Shown here: positions 8,198 through 17,608 of the stretch, in pieces | Position numbering within the stretch: position 1 is the stretch's first letter | Layout: each line of letters starts with the position of its first letter | Source of the DNA: Lachnospiraceae bacterium | Lineage (GTDB): Bacteria; Bacillota; Clostridia; Lachnospirales; Lachnospiraceae | Length of the DNA stretch: 64,000 nt | Assembly: GCA_024684085.1 (NCBI GenBank) | Contig: JAIKXM010000027.1 | Span: 39,298 to 103,297, forward strand | Reading direction: 5' to 3' | The notes under the pieces: generated by a model | Database searches by the model: none | Told to the model about the DNA's origin: nothing | What the model saw: the letters and a program-made list of their open reading frames with translations, nothing else | Made by a program: the position numbers and the translations under genes

Positions 8198-9613
8198 ATG
8201 ATCACTAATTTGATGCCGGGTATCGGCTCCGGACAGAGCATGATATCCAATCTACAGATCAATGTGAATCAAAGTCAGACTTCGGATTTTTCCCAGGTGT
8301 TGAAGAACAGTTCCGATAAAGCTGCTGCCGTAGAGGATTCCGGTAACGGTACCGGACGCAATACGGAGACGAACAGATATAAGGACACTGAGAAGACACA
8401 AGACTACAGTAAGGAAGACACCAAGGTTACTTCCAATGAGCCTGTGGAAAAAAAGGACGACCTGAGTACCGATAAGGCCGAGGAAAAAGAAGACTTTACC
8501 GAAGCATTAAGCGAGGTTAAGGAAGACAAGAAGCCGGTCGAAGATAAGATCAACATCGAAGAAGTGATGGAGATCATTAACACGGCGGCCGTTCAGATCG
8601 AGAACCTGATGGCAGAGACTTTTGAAGTGAGTACGGAAGAAGTCGACAAGGCTCTTACGGAATTGGATCTGGAAACCGTGGATCTGCTCAACCCGGAAGT
8701 GATACCGAAGGTAGCGGTTGAAGTTAAAGAACTTGCCGATACAATGGATATCATGACCAATGAAGAATTGTACAAAGATGTTAAGATGCTGATGACAGAA
8801 GCTGAGGACCTAACGGATCAGTTATCACAGGAGCTGGAGATTCCTGTGAAGACTCTGAAACAGCAGATAAGCAGCATTCCCGTGATAGAGGAGGAGCTTA
8901 GACCGATCACCGTTAATGAAGACCAGGGACAGGTCGAAACCGGTGAAGAGATGATAAGCATTGATACCATCCCTGTCGGGGAGGATGTTCACATCGAACA
9001 GGAAGCCGATTCCTCTAAGGACGGCAAGTCGAACAATTCTCACAATAATAAAAATACAACAGAATATGAACCATCTCATTTTATGCAATCGATAACGGAC
9101 AACATCGAACGGATCGTTACCGAGAAGGTTAATGAGACTCCCGCATCATATGTTGCCGATCCGGCAGACATCATGGAGCAGGTCAGGGAATCCTTAAGGA
9201 TCGTTATGAAGGATGATATGACGGAGATGGAGATGCAGTTACATCCCGCTTCTCTCGGTAATGTCAAAGTACAGGTGGCTATCAAGGACGGAGCCGTAAC
9301 GGCAAGCTTCACCACTCAGAATGAGCAGGTAAAAGCAGTTCTTGAATCTCAACTTGTTCAGCTTAAGGAACAGATGAACGAACAGGGACTTAAGATCGAG
9401 GCGGTTGAAGTAACAGTGAGTAGCCACTCTTTTGAGAGTGATCTTCAGAACGGACGGGGCAACGGACAGGAGCCCGGAGAGCCTAAGAAGAAGACAAAGA
9501 GAAGCATCAATCTTAATTCGTTGGAAGATGATCCCAAGATGGACAATGAAGAAGACAGCGTACTGGCAGACATGATGGTGCGTCAGGGTAATTCAGTAGA
9601 CTATCTTACATAG
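8198..9613 (+). CDS. fliK: Flagellar hook-length control protein FliK
   Basis: Secreted molecular ruler that measures hook length and switches export specificity through FlhB. The 471-residue product has a long, acidic, low-complexity region (about 1-310) and the conserved C-terminal Flg_hook domain at about 345-415. That domain is recognised by MEMQLHPASLGNVKVQVAIK and the following ASFTTQNEQVKAVLE. The ATG at 8198 follows AAAGGAGG (8183-8190). The hook-cap gene flgD starts 14 bp later. Confidence 0.92.
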   Translation: MITNLMPGIGSGQSMISNLQINVNQSQTSDFSQVLKNSSDKAAAVEDSGNGTGRNTETNRYKDTEKTQDYSKEDTKVTSNEPVEKKDDLSTDKAEEKEDFTEALSEVKEDKKPVEDKINIEEVMEIINTAAVQIENLMAETFEVSTEEVDKALTELDLETVDLLNPEVIPKVAVEVKELADTMDIMTNEELYKDVKMLMTEAEDLTDQLSQELEIPVKTLKQQISSIPVIEEELRPITVNEDQGQVETGEEMISIDTIPVGEDVHIEQEADSSKDGKSNNSHNNKNTTEYEPSHFMQSITDNIERIVTEKVNETPASYVADPADIMEQVRESLRIVMKDDMTEMEMQLHPASLGNVKVQVAIKDGAVTASFTTQNEQVKAVLESQLVQLKEQMNEQGLKIEAVEVTVSSHSFESDLQNGRGNGQEPGEPKKKTKRSINLNSLEDDPKMDNEEDSVLADMMVRQGNSVDYLT

Positions 9614-9627
9614 AACAGGAGATCAAT

Positions 9628-10272
9628 ATGAGCGTATCAGCAACAGTAATAGACGGACAGATAACCAATCAGAAGACGCCGGAGACAGCGGACAGCAAGG
9701 CCAAGACAGGAGGAACAAGTTCTCTTGATAAGGATTCCTTCCTTCAGTTACTTGTAACTCAGATGCAGTATCAGGATCCTCTGGAACCTCAGGATAATTC
9801 GCAGATGGTATCACAGCTCGCTACCTTCTCTTCTCTGGAAGAGATGCAGAATATGAGTCATTCACTTGATAAGTCCAGAGCTTCTTCCCTTATAGGCCAG
9901 TATGTTGATATCAGTCATACTGATGCATCGGGAAAAACGACCGCAGTTGAGGGAGTCGTTGATTTTGTTACTTTCCAGGGCTCAAGTTCGTACGTTTCGG
10001 TTAACGGCGAACTGTATGATATAGCAGAGGTTCAGTCAGTGGTTGACGGAGAATATACAGTGGCTGTTAAGCTGGCAGAGAACTTCAATATGATGCTTAA
10101 CAACCTGCCGGATCTTAACAGACTGACGGATGCAAGTGCCGATAAGGTATCAGAGCTTATAGCACTCTACAGCGGAATGGATAATTATCAGAAGTCAATG
10201 ATATCTTCGGATGCACTGGATCTGTACAATCAATACGCAGGATGGCTTGCTACAAGAGTTGAGAACGCATAA
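9628..10272 (+). CDS. flgD: Flagellar hook capping protein FlgD
   Basis: Scaffold at the tip of the growing hook that guides FlgE assembly. The 214-residue product has the FlgD N-terminal signature DKDSFLQLLVTQMQYQDPLE followed by QMVSQLATFSSLEEM. The remainder is a beta-rich part with EGVVDFVTFQGSSSYVSVNG. ATG start with AACAGGAGA upstream. Its place between fliK and flgE is standard. Confidence 0.95.
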   Translation: MSVSATVIDGQITNQKTPETADSKAKTGGTSSLDKDSFLQLLVTQMQYQDPLEPQDNSQMVSQLATFSSLEEMQNMSHSLDKSRASSLIGQYVDISHTDASGKTTAVEGVVDFVTFQGSSSYVSVNGELYDIAEVQSVVDGEYTVAVKLAENFNMMLNNLPDLNRLTDASADKVSELIALYSGMDNYQKSMISSDALDLYNQYAGWLATRVENA

Positions 10273-10310
10273 AGACAAGTTAAGGATGATCTAATTACGG
10301 AGGGGACAAT

Positions 10311-10724
10311 ATGAATGTATTAAGCAATCAATACCTTTCCATTGAACAGGTTAAGGACAGACTCCTGTCCACAGCCGGAAGAAATAATGATATAGCGGAT
10401 GAGTCGGGCGTATCTTTTCAGTCGATATTGGATTCAAAGACAGAGAAGACTCTGACAACGGGAAGCGGCAGCGAGATCAGATTCAGCAAGCATGCCACAA
10501 GCAGACTCGCAACAAGAGATATTACACTTAATGATGATCAGGTGGCAAGACTCAATGATGGCGTACAGAAGGCTAATGAGAAAGGGATCAAGGATTCTCT
10601 TATGATAATGGACAGACTGGCATTTATCGTTAACGTACCGAGCGCCACGGTCATTACCGCTATGGATCAGACAGAAACCAATAATAATATCTTCACTAAC
10701 ATAGATGGTGCCGTAATAGTATAG
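10311..10724 (+). CDS. TIGR02530-type flagellar operon protein
   Basis: A 137-residue protein between flgD and flgE. Its central FSKHATSRLATRDI and the C-terminal KGIKDSLMIMDRLAFIVNVP match my recollection of the small conserved family that accompanies flgD-flgE in Firmicutes (TIGR02530). No membrane helix or signal peptide is visible. Its biochemical role is not established; a hook-assembly function is inferred from location. ATG 10311 follows GGAGGGG. Confidence 0.8.
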   Translation: MNVLSNQYLSIEQVKDRLLSTAGRNNDIADESGVSFQSILDSKTEKTLTTGSGSEIRFSKHATSRLATRDITLNDDQVARLNDGVQKANEKGIKDSLMIMDRLAFIVNVPSATVITAMDQTETNNNIFTNIDGAVIV

Positions 10725-10745
10725 CACTGCAGGAGGGCTTTAATT

Positions 10746-12458
10746 ATGATGAGATCAATGTATTCCGGTGTTGCCGGACTTAAAACACATCAGACAAAAA
10801 TGGACGTTATCGGTAACAATATCGCTAATGTTAATACAGTTGCATACAAATCTCAGTCAGTTACTTTCTCGGAACTGATGTATCAGACAACCCAGGCGGC
10901 TTCCGGTGCCAATGCAGTTACAGGAACAGCAGGTATCAACGCAAGACAGATCGGTCTTGGTGTAAAAACAGGTGCTATTAATACTGCAATCTCTTCACAG
11001 GGTGCTTCACAGACCACGAACAATCCCTTTGACATAAGAATAACAGGTGATACATTCTTCATCGTATCAAACGGTTCGGACAATTTCTTCACAAGAGACG
11101 GTTCTTTCTATATTGACGGTCTCGGCAATCTGGCTATGACATCAAACGGATATAATGTAATGGGATGGCAGGTTGACGATGAGACACAGGAGATCAAGCA
11201 GGATACGGTTTCCGCTCTTCGTATCATGAGCCCTGAGAATATGACTTATCCTCCGGAAGCTACAACGGCAGCTACCGTATCAGGAATCATAGATAAGAAT
11301 GATACTAACGTTACGGCTTCATCAGGTAAGAATATGAACCTCCTGATATATGATAATCTTGGTTACAGCTATACAGTTAAGCTGAACATCAAGAATACCT
11401 CTCAGGAAGGTGAATATATCCTCTCTGTATCCGATATCGTGGATTCCAACAATGATTCCATCGGCGATATCAGCGGAATGAACTTCGGCGCCGACGGTGT
11501 TACCGTTAACAGAGATACGGCCGTAAGACTTGCAGACGGTTATTCATGGGTAGGCAAGAGTCTTGTAAGAACAAGCGATAATACCACTATCTATACAGTC
11601 GGCGGTTCACCTGCATATGATGCAACAGCGCTTGCAACAGCATACGGCTATGGCGATGATGTTGAGACATTCGAGAGCTTCACTGTTAATGTGACAGACG
11701 GTAACGGCCATTCGGAATCAAAGACGATCGAAGAAGTATTTGCTAACGGCAATGTGACCTTGGACGGTGTTACCAAGACTATCGCAGAGTGGATGAACGC
11801 ACAGGCTACAGAAGAATCTCCCGGAGCTTACTTAAAGGCTATCAATACTTCTTCGCTTAAGATGAATGATGTTGCCACATTAAGCTACGATCCTCTTACA
11901 GGTGCATTCACAAGTGTAGGTTCAGGCAATTCGATCACACTTAACCTTGCGGATATAATCATTCCCGGAACAAACGGTTCCAAGTTCGAGAACGTTACGG
12001 TTGATTTCTCTTCAACGACAATGTACAACAACAGCGGAACATCTACCATATCAGCTTCCAACGGTGATGCCAATAAGCTCGGAACAGGACGTAAGCTCGG
12101 TTCTATGAGTGGTGTATCTATTCAGAACGACGGAAGAATATATGTATCTTATGATAACGGCATGTCAAGACTGCTCGGTCAGATAGCGGTTGCGGAATTT
12201 GCCAATGCTTCAGGTCTTGAGAAGAGCGGTGATAACCTCTACAAGGCAAGCCAGAACTCCGGTGATTTCGATGGAATCGGTATTGAGATCACAACAGGCG
12301 GCGGATATATGACAACAGGCGTTCTTGAAATGTCCAATGTAGACCTTTCCGCTGAATTTACCGATATGATCACCACACAGAGAGGCTTCCAGGCCAACTC
12401 CAGAATAATTACAGTGTCAGATACACTCCTTGAAGAACTTGTTAATCTTAAGAGATGA
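10746..12458 (+). CDS. flgE: Flagellar hook protein FlgE
   Basis: Structural subunit of the hook, the flexible joint between rod and filament. The 570-residue product begins MMRSMYSGVAGLKTHQ and has the rod/hook signature DVIGNNIANVNTVAYKS. It ends with the conserved VDLSAEFTDMITTQRGFQAN and a helical tail. The middle part is longer than in E. coli FlgE (about 400 residues), as is usual for hook proteins with extra surface domains. Start ATG 10746, with CAGGAGGGC upstream. A strong terminator hairpin follows at 12498. Confidence 0.96.
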   Translation: MMRSMYSGVAGLKTHQTKMDVIGNNIANVNTVAYKSQSVTFSELMYQTTQAASGANAVTGTAGINARQIGLGVKTGAINTAISSQGASQTTNNPFDIRITGDTFFIVSNGSDNFFTRDGSFYIDGLGNLAMTSNGYNVMGWQVDDETQEIKQDTVSALRIMSPENMTYPPEATTAATVSGIIDKNDTNVTASSGKNMNLLIYDNLGYSYTVKLNIKNTSQEGEYILSVSDIVDSNNDSIGDISGMNFGADGVTVNRDTAVRLADGYSWVGKSLVRTSDNTTIYTVGGSPAYDATALATAYGYGDDVETFESFTVNVTDGNGHSESKTIEEVFANGNVTLDGVTKTIAEWMNAQATEESPGAYLKAINTSSLKMNDVATLSYDPLTGAFTSVGSGNSITLNLADIIIPGTNGSKFENVTVDFSSTTMYNNSGTSTISASNGDANKLGTGRKLGSMSGVSIQNDGRIYVSYDNGMSRLLGQIAVAEFANASGLEKSGDNLYKASQNSGDFDGIGIEITTGGGYMTTGVLEMSNVDLSAEFTDMITTQRGFQANSRIITVSDTLLEELVNLKR

Positions 12459-12497
12459 TGATGAGATACTGCGGTTAATGTAATTTTCCTGTAAATA

Positions 12498-12528
12498 AAG
12501 CCCTATAGAGTATCTCTATAGGGCTTTT
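12498..12528 (+). terminator. Strong terminator hairpin after flgE
   Basis: A 13-bp perfect stem (AAGCCCTATAGAG with CTCTATAGGGCTT) around a 3-base loop, followed by TTTT. It lies 40 bp after flgE, in the middle of the flagellar operon. A perfect TATAAT lies just after it (12534-12539), so a new promoter for flbD-motA may start here, though no convincing -35 is visible. Confidence 0.8.
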
Positions 12529-12577
12529 GGGTGTATAATGAATATATCTTGTTATGTAAAGAGGATGAACGAGTTTT

Positions 12578-12763
12578 ATGATAGAAGTGACCCGGCTTAA
12601 CGGAGATAAATTGACTGTCAACGCAGAACTGATAGAGATGGTGGAGAGCACCCCCGATACAGTGATCCACCTTACTACAGGCAGGAAAATAATTATAAAA
12701 GAAAGTAGACAAGAAGTGAATAATTTAGTAAAATCGTATAGAAAGGATATTTCTGTCTTTTGA
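12578..12763 (+). CDS. flbD: FlbD family flagellar protein
   Basis: A 61-residue protein with the FlbD pattern: IEVTRLNGDKLTVNAELIE, then VIHLTTGRKIIIKES. This small family is found in most Firmicute and spirochaete flagellar operons between flgE and motA. Its role is not firmly known, and it is unrelated to the Caulobacter FlbD regulator. ATG 12578 follows GAGGA (12561-12565). No membrane helix is seen. Confidence 0.9.
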   Translation: MIEVTRLNGDKLTVNAELIEMVESTPDTVIHLTTGRKIIIKESRQEVNNLVKSYRKDISVF

Positions 12764-12806
12764 GTCAAATCAGGCTTTTTGAGGCGAAATATATGGTAAT
12801 AAAGAA

Positions 12807-13595
12807 GTGGATCTGGCGACACTGATCGGATTGGCAGTCTGCTTTGGACTGGTTATATTCGGAATCTTATTTGGTAATGATATATCGGCTCTTAAGAGCT
12901 TTCTGGATGCTCCTTCGGCACTTATCACTTTTGGTGGATCGTTCATGTGTATGCTTGCATCTCTTACCATTCCCGATTTCGTAGGTGGTCTTAAGTCTAT
13001 AGGACTTACCTTCAAGGGTGGCGGACAGGATACACCGGCTGTAATTAAGAAGATTATCGATCTCTCCAACGTAGCCCGTAAGGAGGGCTTATTGTCGTTA
13101 GAGGAGGCGGCCGGAGAACTGGATGATCCCTTCCTTAAAAAAGGAATATTACTTATCGTTGACGGTACCGATCCTGAGCTCGTTAGAGGCATCATGGAGA
13201 CGGAACTCAGCAGTGTAGATACACGACACAGATCCAAGATAGGCTTCTGGGAGAACTTAGGTGCCATGGGTCCTGCCTGGGGTATGATCGGAACGCTTAT
13301 CGGTCTGGTTAACATGCTCCAGAACATGGATGATCCTTCTTCGATCGGTCCTGCCATGGCGGTTGCCCTTTTGACCACTCTGTACGGTTCAATGCTTGCT
13401 AACTGGATCTGCGCTCCCACGGCAGCCAAGCTTAAGCTTCGTAATGAAGAAGAAGTAATGGTCCGTGAGATCACGATAGAAGGTCTTCTGTCCATTCAGG
13501 CAGGTGAGAATCCCCGAGTTATCGAGGAGAAGCTTAAGTCCTTCCTGACACCTGCTGAGAAAGCTGTTATCGAAGCTGAGGGAGGTGAAGCATAA
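12807..13595 (+). CDS. motA: Flagellar motor stator protein MotA
   Basis: Membrane subunit of the proton- or sodium-driven stator. The 262-residue product has four membrane segments (about 2-22, 30-50, 148-170 and 180-200) and the large cytoplasmic loop that contacts FliG. The conserved C-terminal segment GFWENLGAMGPAWGMIGTLI follows that loop. It starts at GTG 12807; MDLATLIGL is the typical N-terminus, though the ribosome site is weak. The stop overlaps the motB start by one base (TAATG), so the two are translationally coupled. Confidence 0.96.
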   Translation: MDLATLIGLAVCFGLVIFGILFGNDISALKSFLDAPSALITFGGSFMCMLASLTIPDFVGGLKSIGLTFKGGGQDTPAVIKKIIDLSNVARKEGLLSLEEAAGELDDPFLKKGILLIVDGTDPELVRGIMETELSSVDTRHRSKIGFWENLGAMGPAWGMIGTLIGLVNMLQNMDDPSSIGPAMAVALLTTLYGSMLANWICAPTAAKLKLRNEEEVMVREITIEGLLSIQAGENPRVIEEKLKSFLTPAEKAVIEAEGGEA

Positions 13596-14425
13596 TGGCC
13601 AGAAAACCTGAAGAACCGCCAAAAGGTGCGCCGGCGTGGCAATCAACCTTCGCGGATCTGATGAACCTTCTGCTGTGCTTCTTCGTTTTGCTCTTCTCAA
13701 TGTCTTCGATCGATGCACAGAAGTTCGAGGAGATCGCAGCATCCTTCTCCAACACCTTCAGTGTTTTTTCCGCAGGCGGATCGTCCTTCATGGACGGCTT
13801 GCTGATAAGCAACGGAGTCAGCCAGCTTAATAATCTTGATAAATATATCAACAATACAGGTGCCGCCGCCAATCAGTCGGCTGCACAGAATGAGATGAAG
13901 GAGAATGATTCCGAAGGAGGTGTGGACGAGATGATGAATGAGATCGAAGCCGCAAGACTCAAGGCAAGTGAAGAACTGGCCGAGAAGGTTGAGGAAGCGC
14001 TCTCAGAACAGGGCATAGACGGTTCGGTGGATATCGACTTCACATCACAATATGTTCAGTTAACACTCAAGGGCTCGATCCTTTTCGATAGCGGTAAGGC
14101 TGAACTTAAGCAGGATGCGATGCCCATTATCAGCAAGGTGGCTTTCATACTCGAGAGATATGCCGAGAGTACCATTGAGATCGAGGGACATACCGATAAT
14201 GTTCCCATAAGCGGCGGTAAGTTCGAGAGTAATGATGTATTGAGCTCATACAGAGCGCTTGCTATGTTTGATTATCTTGTTGAGAATACCACTCTCGATC
14301 CGGCCAATATCAAGCATTCCGGACGAGGTGAATATATACCGGTTGCGGACAATTCCACACCGGAAGGCAGAGCTAAGAACAGAAGAGTAGAGATCAAGAT
14401 ATACAATAATTTAAGCTCTGACTAG
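13595..14425 (+). CDS. motB: Flagellar motor stator protein MotB
   Basis: Ion-conducting partner of MotA that anchors the stator to peptidoglycan. A short cytoplasmic N-terminus leads to one membrane helix (about 18-40) with the essential ion-binding Asp at residue 21 (TFADLMNLL). An acidic linker follows, and then a C-terminal OmpA-like peptidoglycan-binding domain (about 150-270) with IEIEGHTDNVPI and NRRVEIKI. 276 residues, typical for Firmicutes. The start overlaps the motA stop. Confidence 0.96.
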   Translation: MARKPEEPPKGAPAWQSTFADLMNLLLCFFVLLFSMSSIDAQKFEEIAASFSNTFSVFSAGGSSFMDGLLISNGVSQLNNLDKYINNTGAAANQSAAQNEMKENDSEGGVDEMMNEIEAARLKASEELAEKVEEALSEQGIDGSVDIDFTSQYVQLTLKGSILFDSGKAELKQDAMPIISKVAFILERYAESTIEIEGHTDNVPISGGKFESNDVLSSYRALAMFDYLVENTTLDPANIKHSGRGEYIPVADNSTPEGRAKNRRVEIKIYNNLSSD

Positions 14426-14437
14426 ATTGGAGAATGA

Positions 14438-14959
14438 ATGAAGAAGAATATGCTATCGATTATCATATTGGCTTTGCTCATTGTGAATCTGGCAATGACA
14501 GGTATTCTGATGTTCTCACAGATGGGGACGACCAAGAAGACGGCAAGGCTTATAGACGGGATATCAACAGCCCTTTCTCTTGAGATCGCGGAACCTTCTA
14601 CGGATGAAGCGGCAGAGGCTGAGGAAGTTCCCATAGATGCGATCGCGGTCTATAAGATCCCGGATCAGATGACGATACAGCTTGCCAAGGGAGCTGACGG
14701 TGCTACACATTATTGTCTTGTATCTGTTTCGCTTTCAATGAATACCCTTCATGAGGATTATGAGAAGTACGGTGCCAAGGTAGGAGATAGCGAAGACCTT
14801 ATAAAGGGAGAGATATTCGATGTTATCGGTTCTCATCCTATTGAAGAAGCGGAGAGCAATCCTGATCTTCTGAGAGAAGAGATACTTAAGAGGATCCAGA
14901 AGCTCTATGGCTCGGATTTTATATATAACGTCGTATTCAGAGACGTTATGTTCCAATAA
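14438..14959 (+). CDS. fliL: Flagellar basal body-associated protein FliL
   Basis: Single-pass membrane protein that surrounds and stabilises the stator. The 173-residue product has an N-terminal membrane helix (about 6-28), a short linker and a beta-rich extracellular domain. It ends ILKRIQKLYGSDFIYNVVF, as in other FliL proteins. ATG 14438 follows GGAGAATGA. It lies between motB and fliM, a common position in Firmicutes. Confidence 0.9.
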   Translation: MKKNMLSIIILALLIVNLAMTGILMFSQMGTTKKTARLIDGISTALSLEIAEPSTDEAAEAEEVPIDAIAVYKIPDQMTIQLAKGADGATHYCLVSVSLSMNTLHEDYEKYGAKVGDSEDLIKGEIFDVIGSHPIEEAESNPDLLREEILKRIQKLYGSDFIYNVVFRDVMFQ

Positions 14960-15001
14960 AAAAACTGTAATCCAAAGAGTAACGACGGGAGGTGAGCCTG
15001 C

Positions 15002-15982
15002 TTGGGTGAGGTATTATCTCAGAGCGAGATAGACAGCCTTTTGGCTGCACTGAGTACCGGCGAGCTTGATGCCGAGGAGATGCAGAAAAAAGACGAGCGT
15101 CTTGTACGTAATTATGACTTCGCCCGTCCGGCTAAATTCTCCAAGGAACATCTTAGAACACTGGAAATTATATATGAACATTACGGACGACTCCTGTCAA
15201 CCAATCTTCCGTTGTATCTTCGTAAGAACGTTCAGGTGAGCGTGGCGAGTTCGGAGACGGTTGTATTCTCGGAATTTTCCAATGCGATGTCCAATCCCGT
15301 TATATTGGGTATCGTAAGCTTTCATCCGCTTCAGGGACAGGCTATCATCGAGATATCTCCCAATTTGGGATATGCGATGATCGACAGAATGCTCGGAGGC
15401 AAGGGTGATACGATCGATAAGAACAGAGAATTTTCGGAGATCGAGCTGGCGCTGATAGAGAAGATCATGATTATCGCAATGCAGCTGATGAAAGATCCGT
15501 GGAAGAATGTTATAGATATCGAACCTTTCCTTGAGAGGATCGAGACCAATCCTCAGTTCACACAGATAATCGCACCCAACGACATGATAGCGATCATCAC
15601 ACTTAATCTTAAGATTGGTGATGTGGAAGGATTTATGACCATCTGTCTTCCTTTTGCGACTGTAGAACCGGTTATGGACAGATTGAATACCAAGTTCTGG
15701 TACTCAACTCTGAAGGAGACAAGTGATGAGGATTTCTCTGTATATGTTGAAGATCTTGTCAGACGTGTTGATGTACCGATCAAAGCGGTGCTTGGCAACA
15801 GTCTTATAACAGTCAGTGATTTTGCTAATCTTCAAATAGGAGATATAATTAGACTTGATACCAATGTTGATGAAGAAGTGAGCATCTTCGTTGGTAATAT
15901 CAAAAAATTCAAGGCCCTGCCGGGTAAGAGCGATGACAAAAATGCTGTCAGAGTGTCGGCGGTCTTAAGAGAGGAGGAATAG
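15002..15982 (+). CDS. fliM: Flagellar motor switch protein FliM
   Basis: C-ring protein that binds phosphorylated CheY and sets rotation direction. The N-terminal CheY-binding motif LSQSEIDSLLAAL is present. The CheC-like middle domain follows (DFARPAKFSKEHLRTLEIIY, then MLGGKGD), and the C-terminal SpoA/FliN-type domain starts near residue 245. The 326-residue length is normal. TTG start at 15002 with GGGAGGTGAG upstream. fliY starts 4 bases after the stop. Confidence 0.96.
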   Translation: MGEVLSQSEIDSLLAALSTGELDAEEMQKKDERLVRNYDFARPAKFSKEHLRTLEIIYEHYGRLLSTNLPLYLRKNVQVSVASSETVVFSEFSNAMSNPVILGIVSFHPLQGQAIIEISPNLGYAMIDRMLGGKGDTIDKNREFSEIELALIEKIMIIAMQLMKDPWKNVIDIEPFLERIETNPQFTQIIAPNDMIAIITLNLKIGDVEGFMTICLPFATVEPVMDRLNTKFWYSTLKETSDEDFSVYVEDLVRRVDVPIKAVLGNSLITVSDFANLQIGDIIRLDTNVDEEVSIFVGNIKKFKALPGKSDDKNAVRVSAVLREEE

Positions 15983-15986
15983 AAGG

Positions 15987-17222
15987 ATGGACGGTGGTAT
16001 CTTATCGCAGGATGAGATAAACGCTTTGCTCAGTGGAATGTCTAATGATCCACAGCCGGTCGACTCGGCACCGGCGGTTGATGACTCCTTACTCAATGAT
16101 GTTGAGAAGGATGCCATAGGCGAAGTGGCCAATATCAGCATGGGAACATCCGCAACAACTCTCTATTCCCTTGTTAATCGAAAAGTTAATATTACAACGC
16201 CTGTTGTCTCACTCAGTACATGGGATGAGCTTCAGACAGATAAACAGAAGCCTTGTGTATTTATTCAGATCAAGTATACAAGCGGTTTGGATGGATCTAA
16301 CATTCTGATCCTTAAGGAGCAGGATGTCAAGATCATCACCGACCTTATGATGGGCGGTGATGGAACTAATACAGACGGAGAGCTGGGAGAGCTTCACTTA
16401 AGTGCTATCTCAGAGGCGATGAACCAGATGATGGGTTCATCGGCTACATCGTTATCACAGATGCTGGGTAAGATGATCGATATCTCTCCACCGAGTGCCG
16501 ATCTGGTCGATATGCGCGATTCAAGCGTTGATGGCGGTCAGGTGGCAGATTTCCTGGCAGGAACCTTCGTTAAGATTGCATTCAGGATGCAGATAGAAGA
16601 TCTGGTAGACAGTACGATCCTTCAGCTGTATCCAATTGACTTCGCTAAAGAGATAGTAGCGACGTTCATGGGAGAAGCAATGGGTGGCAGTGATGCGGCA
16701 CCGGCGCCGCAGCCAGCAGTTGAAGAACCCGTGGCACCCGCTTACGAACCTCCGAAAGTGGAGCCTGTACCTTCATCAGGTACCAATCCCATGCCACAAC
16801 CACAACCTAACATGGCACAGGGTATGGATCCCAATATGGGCATGCAGAACATGAATATGAACATGATGCCTAATTACGGGATGCCTATGATGGGGATGCC
16901 AACAATGGGAATGCCTCAGAACTACGGCATGAATTATCAGCCGGCACAGTTCGAGAATTTCCAGGGTAACTTAGCAGCTATATCCGGTAAAGAGAACATT
17001 GAGCTTATCATGGATGTTCCTTTGGAAGTGACGGTTGAGCTTGGACGTACCAAGAAGTCCATTGCGGACATTCTGGACTTTGCTCCGGGTACGATCATAG
17101 AGCTTGACAAGATTGCCGGCGAGCCGATCGATGTATTGGTTAACGGCAAGTTTGTTGCAAAAGGCGAAGTTGTAGTTATCGAAGAAAGTTTTGGTGTTCG
17201 AGTAACGGAGATTATTAAATAA
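15987..17222 (+). CDS. fliY: Flagellar motor switch phosphatase FliY (FliN-type)
   Basis: Combines a CheC-type CheY-P phosphatase with the FliN C-ring domain, as in Bacillus FliY. The N-terminal ILSQDEINALLSGM resembles the FliM CheY-binding peptide. Two phosphatase motifs with E-x2-N are visible (GEVANISMG near 45 and SEAMNQMMG near 145). A Pro/Met/Asn-rich linker (about 235-315) leads to the C-terminal FliN domain with VTVELGRTKKSIADILDFAPG. 411 residues. ATG 15987 follows GAGGAGGA. Confidence 0.95.
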   Translation: MDGGILSQDEINALLSGMSNDPQPVDSAPAVDDSLLNDVEKDAIGEVANISMGTSATTLYSLVNRKVNITTPVVSLSTWDELQTDKQKPCVFIQIKYTSGLDGSNILILKEQDVKIITDLMMGGDGTNTDGELGELHLSAISEAMNQMMGSSATSLSQMLGKMIDISPPSADLVDMRDSSVDGGQVADFLAGTFVKIAFRMQIEDLVDSTILQLYPIDFAKEIVATFMGEAMGGSDAAPAPQPAVEEPVAPAYEPPKVEPVPSSGTNPMPQPQPNMAQGMDPNMGMQNMNMNMMPNYGMPMMGMPTMGMPQNYGMNYQPAQFENFQGNLAAISGKENIELIMDVPLEVTVELGRTKKSIADILDFAPGTIIELDKIAGEPIDVLVNGKFVAKGEVVVIEESFGVRVTEIIK

Positions 17223-17243
17223 GAGTTAGGAGTGTAATGGATT

Positions 17244-17606
17244 ATGGCAAAGAATATTCTGATATGTGACGATGCTGCTTTTATGAGAATGATGATTAAA
17301 GATATTCTCACCAAGAATGGCTACAACGTTATCGGCGAAGCTGAGAACGGTGCCAAAGGCGTAGAGAAGTACAGCGAACTTAAGCCTGATCTTGTTCTCA
17401 TGGATATTACAATGCCTGAGATGGACGGCATTCAGGCACTTAAGGCGATCAAGGCCGGTGACGGAGATGCCAAAGTTATTATGTGTTCCGCAATGGGACA
17501 GCAGGCAATGGTTATCGATTCTATCCAGAACGGCGCCAAAGATTTTATCGTTAAGCCTTTCCAGGCTGATCGTGTACTTGAGGCAGTTAAGAAGGTTATC
17601 GGTTAA
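17244..17606 (+). CDS. cheY: Chemotaxis response regulator CheY
   Basis: Single receiver domain of 120 residues that carries the signal from CheA to the FliM/FliY switch. The acidic pair D9/D10, the phosphorylation site D54 (LVLMDITMPEMDG), a Ser in KVIMCSAMG and the conserved Lys in FIVKPFQ are all present, so it should be active. ATG 17244 follows TTAGGAG. It lies directly after the switch genes, as in Bacillus. Confidence 0.96.
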   Translation: MAKNILICDDAAFMRMMIKDILTKNGYNVIGEAENGAKGVEKYSELKPDLVLMDITMPEMDGIQALKAIKAGDGDAKVIMCSAMGQQAMVIDSIQNGAKDFIVKPFQADRVLEAVKKVIG

Positions 17607-17608
17607 TA

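Noticed and set aside
12807..13742. Long minus-strand open frames opposite motA, motB, fliE, galM and others
   Set aside because: They are antisense shadows of genes with clear domains and have no ribosome sites or recognisable products.
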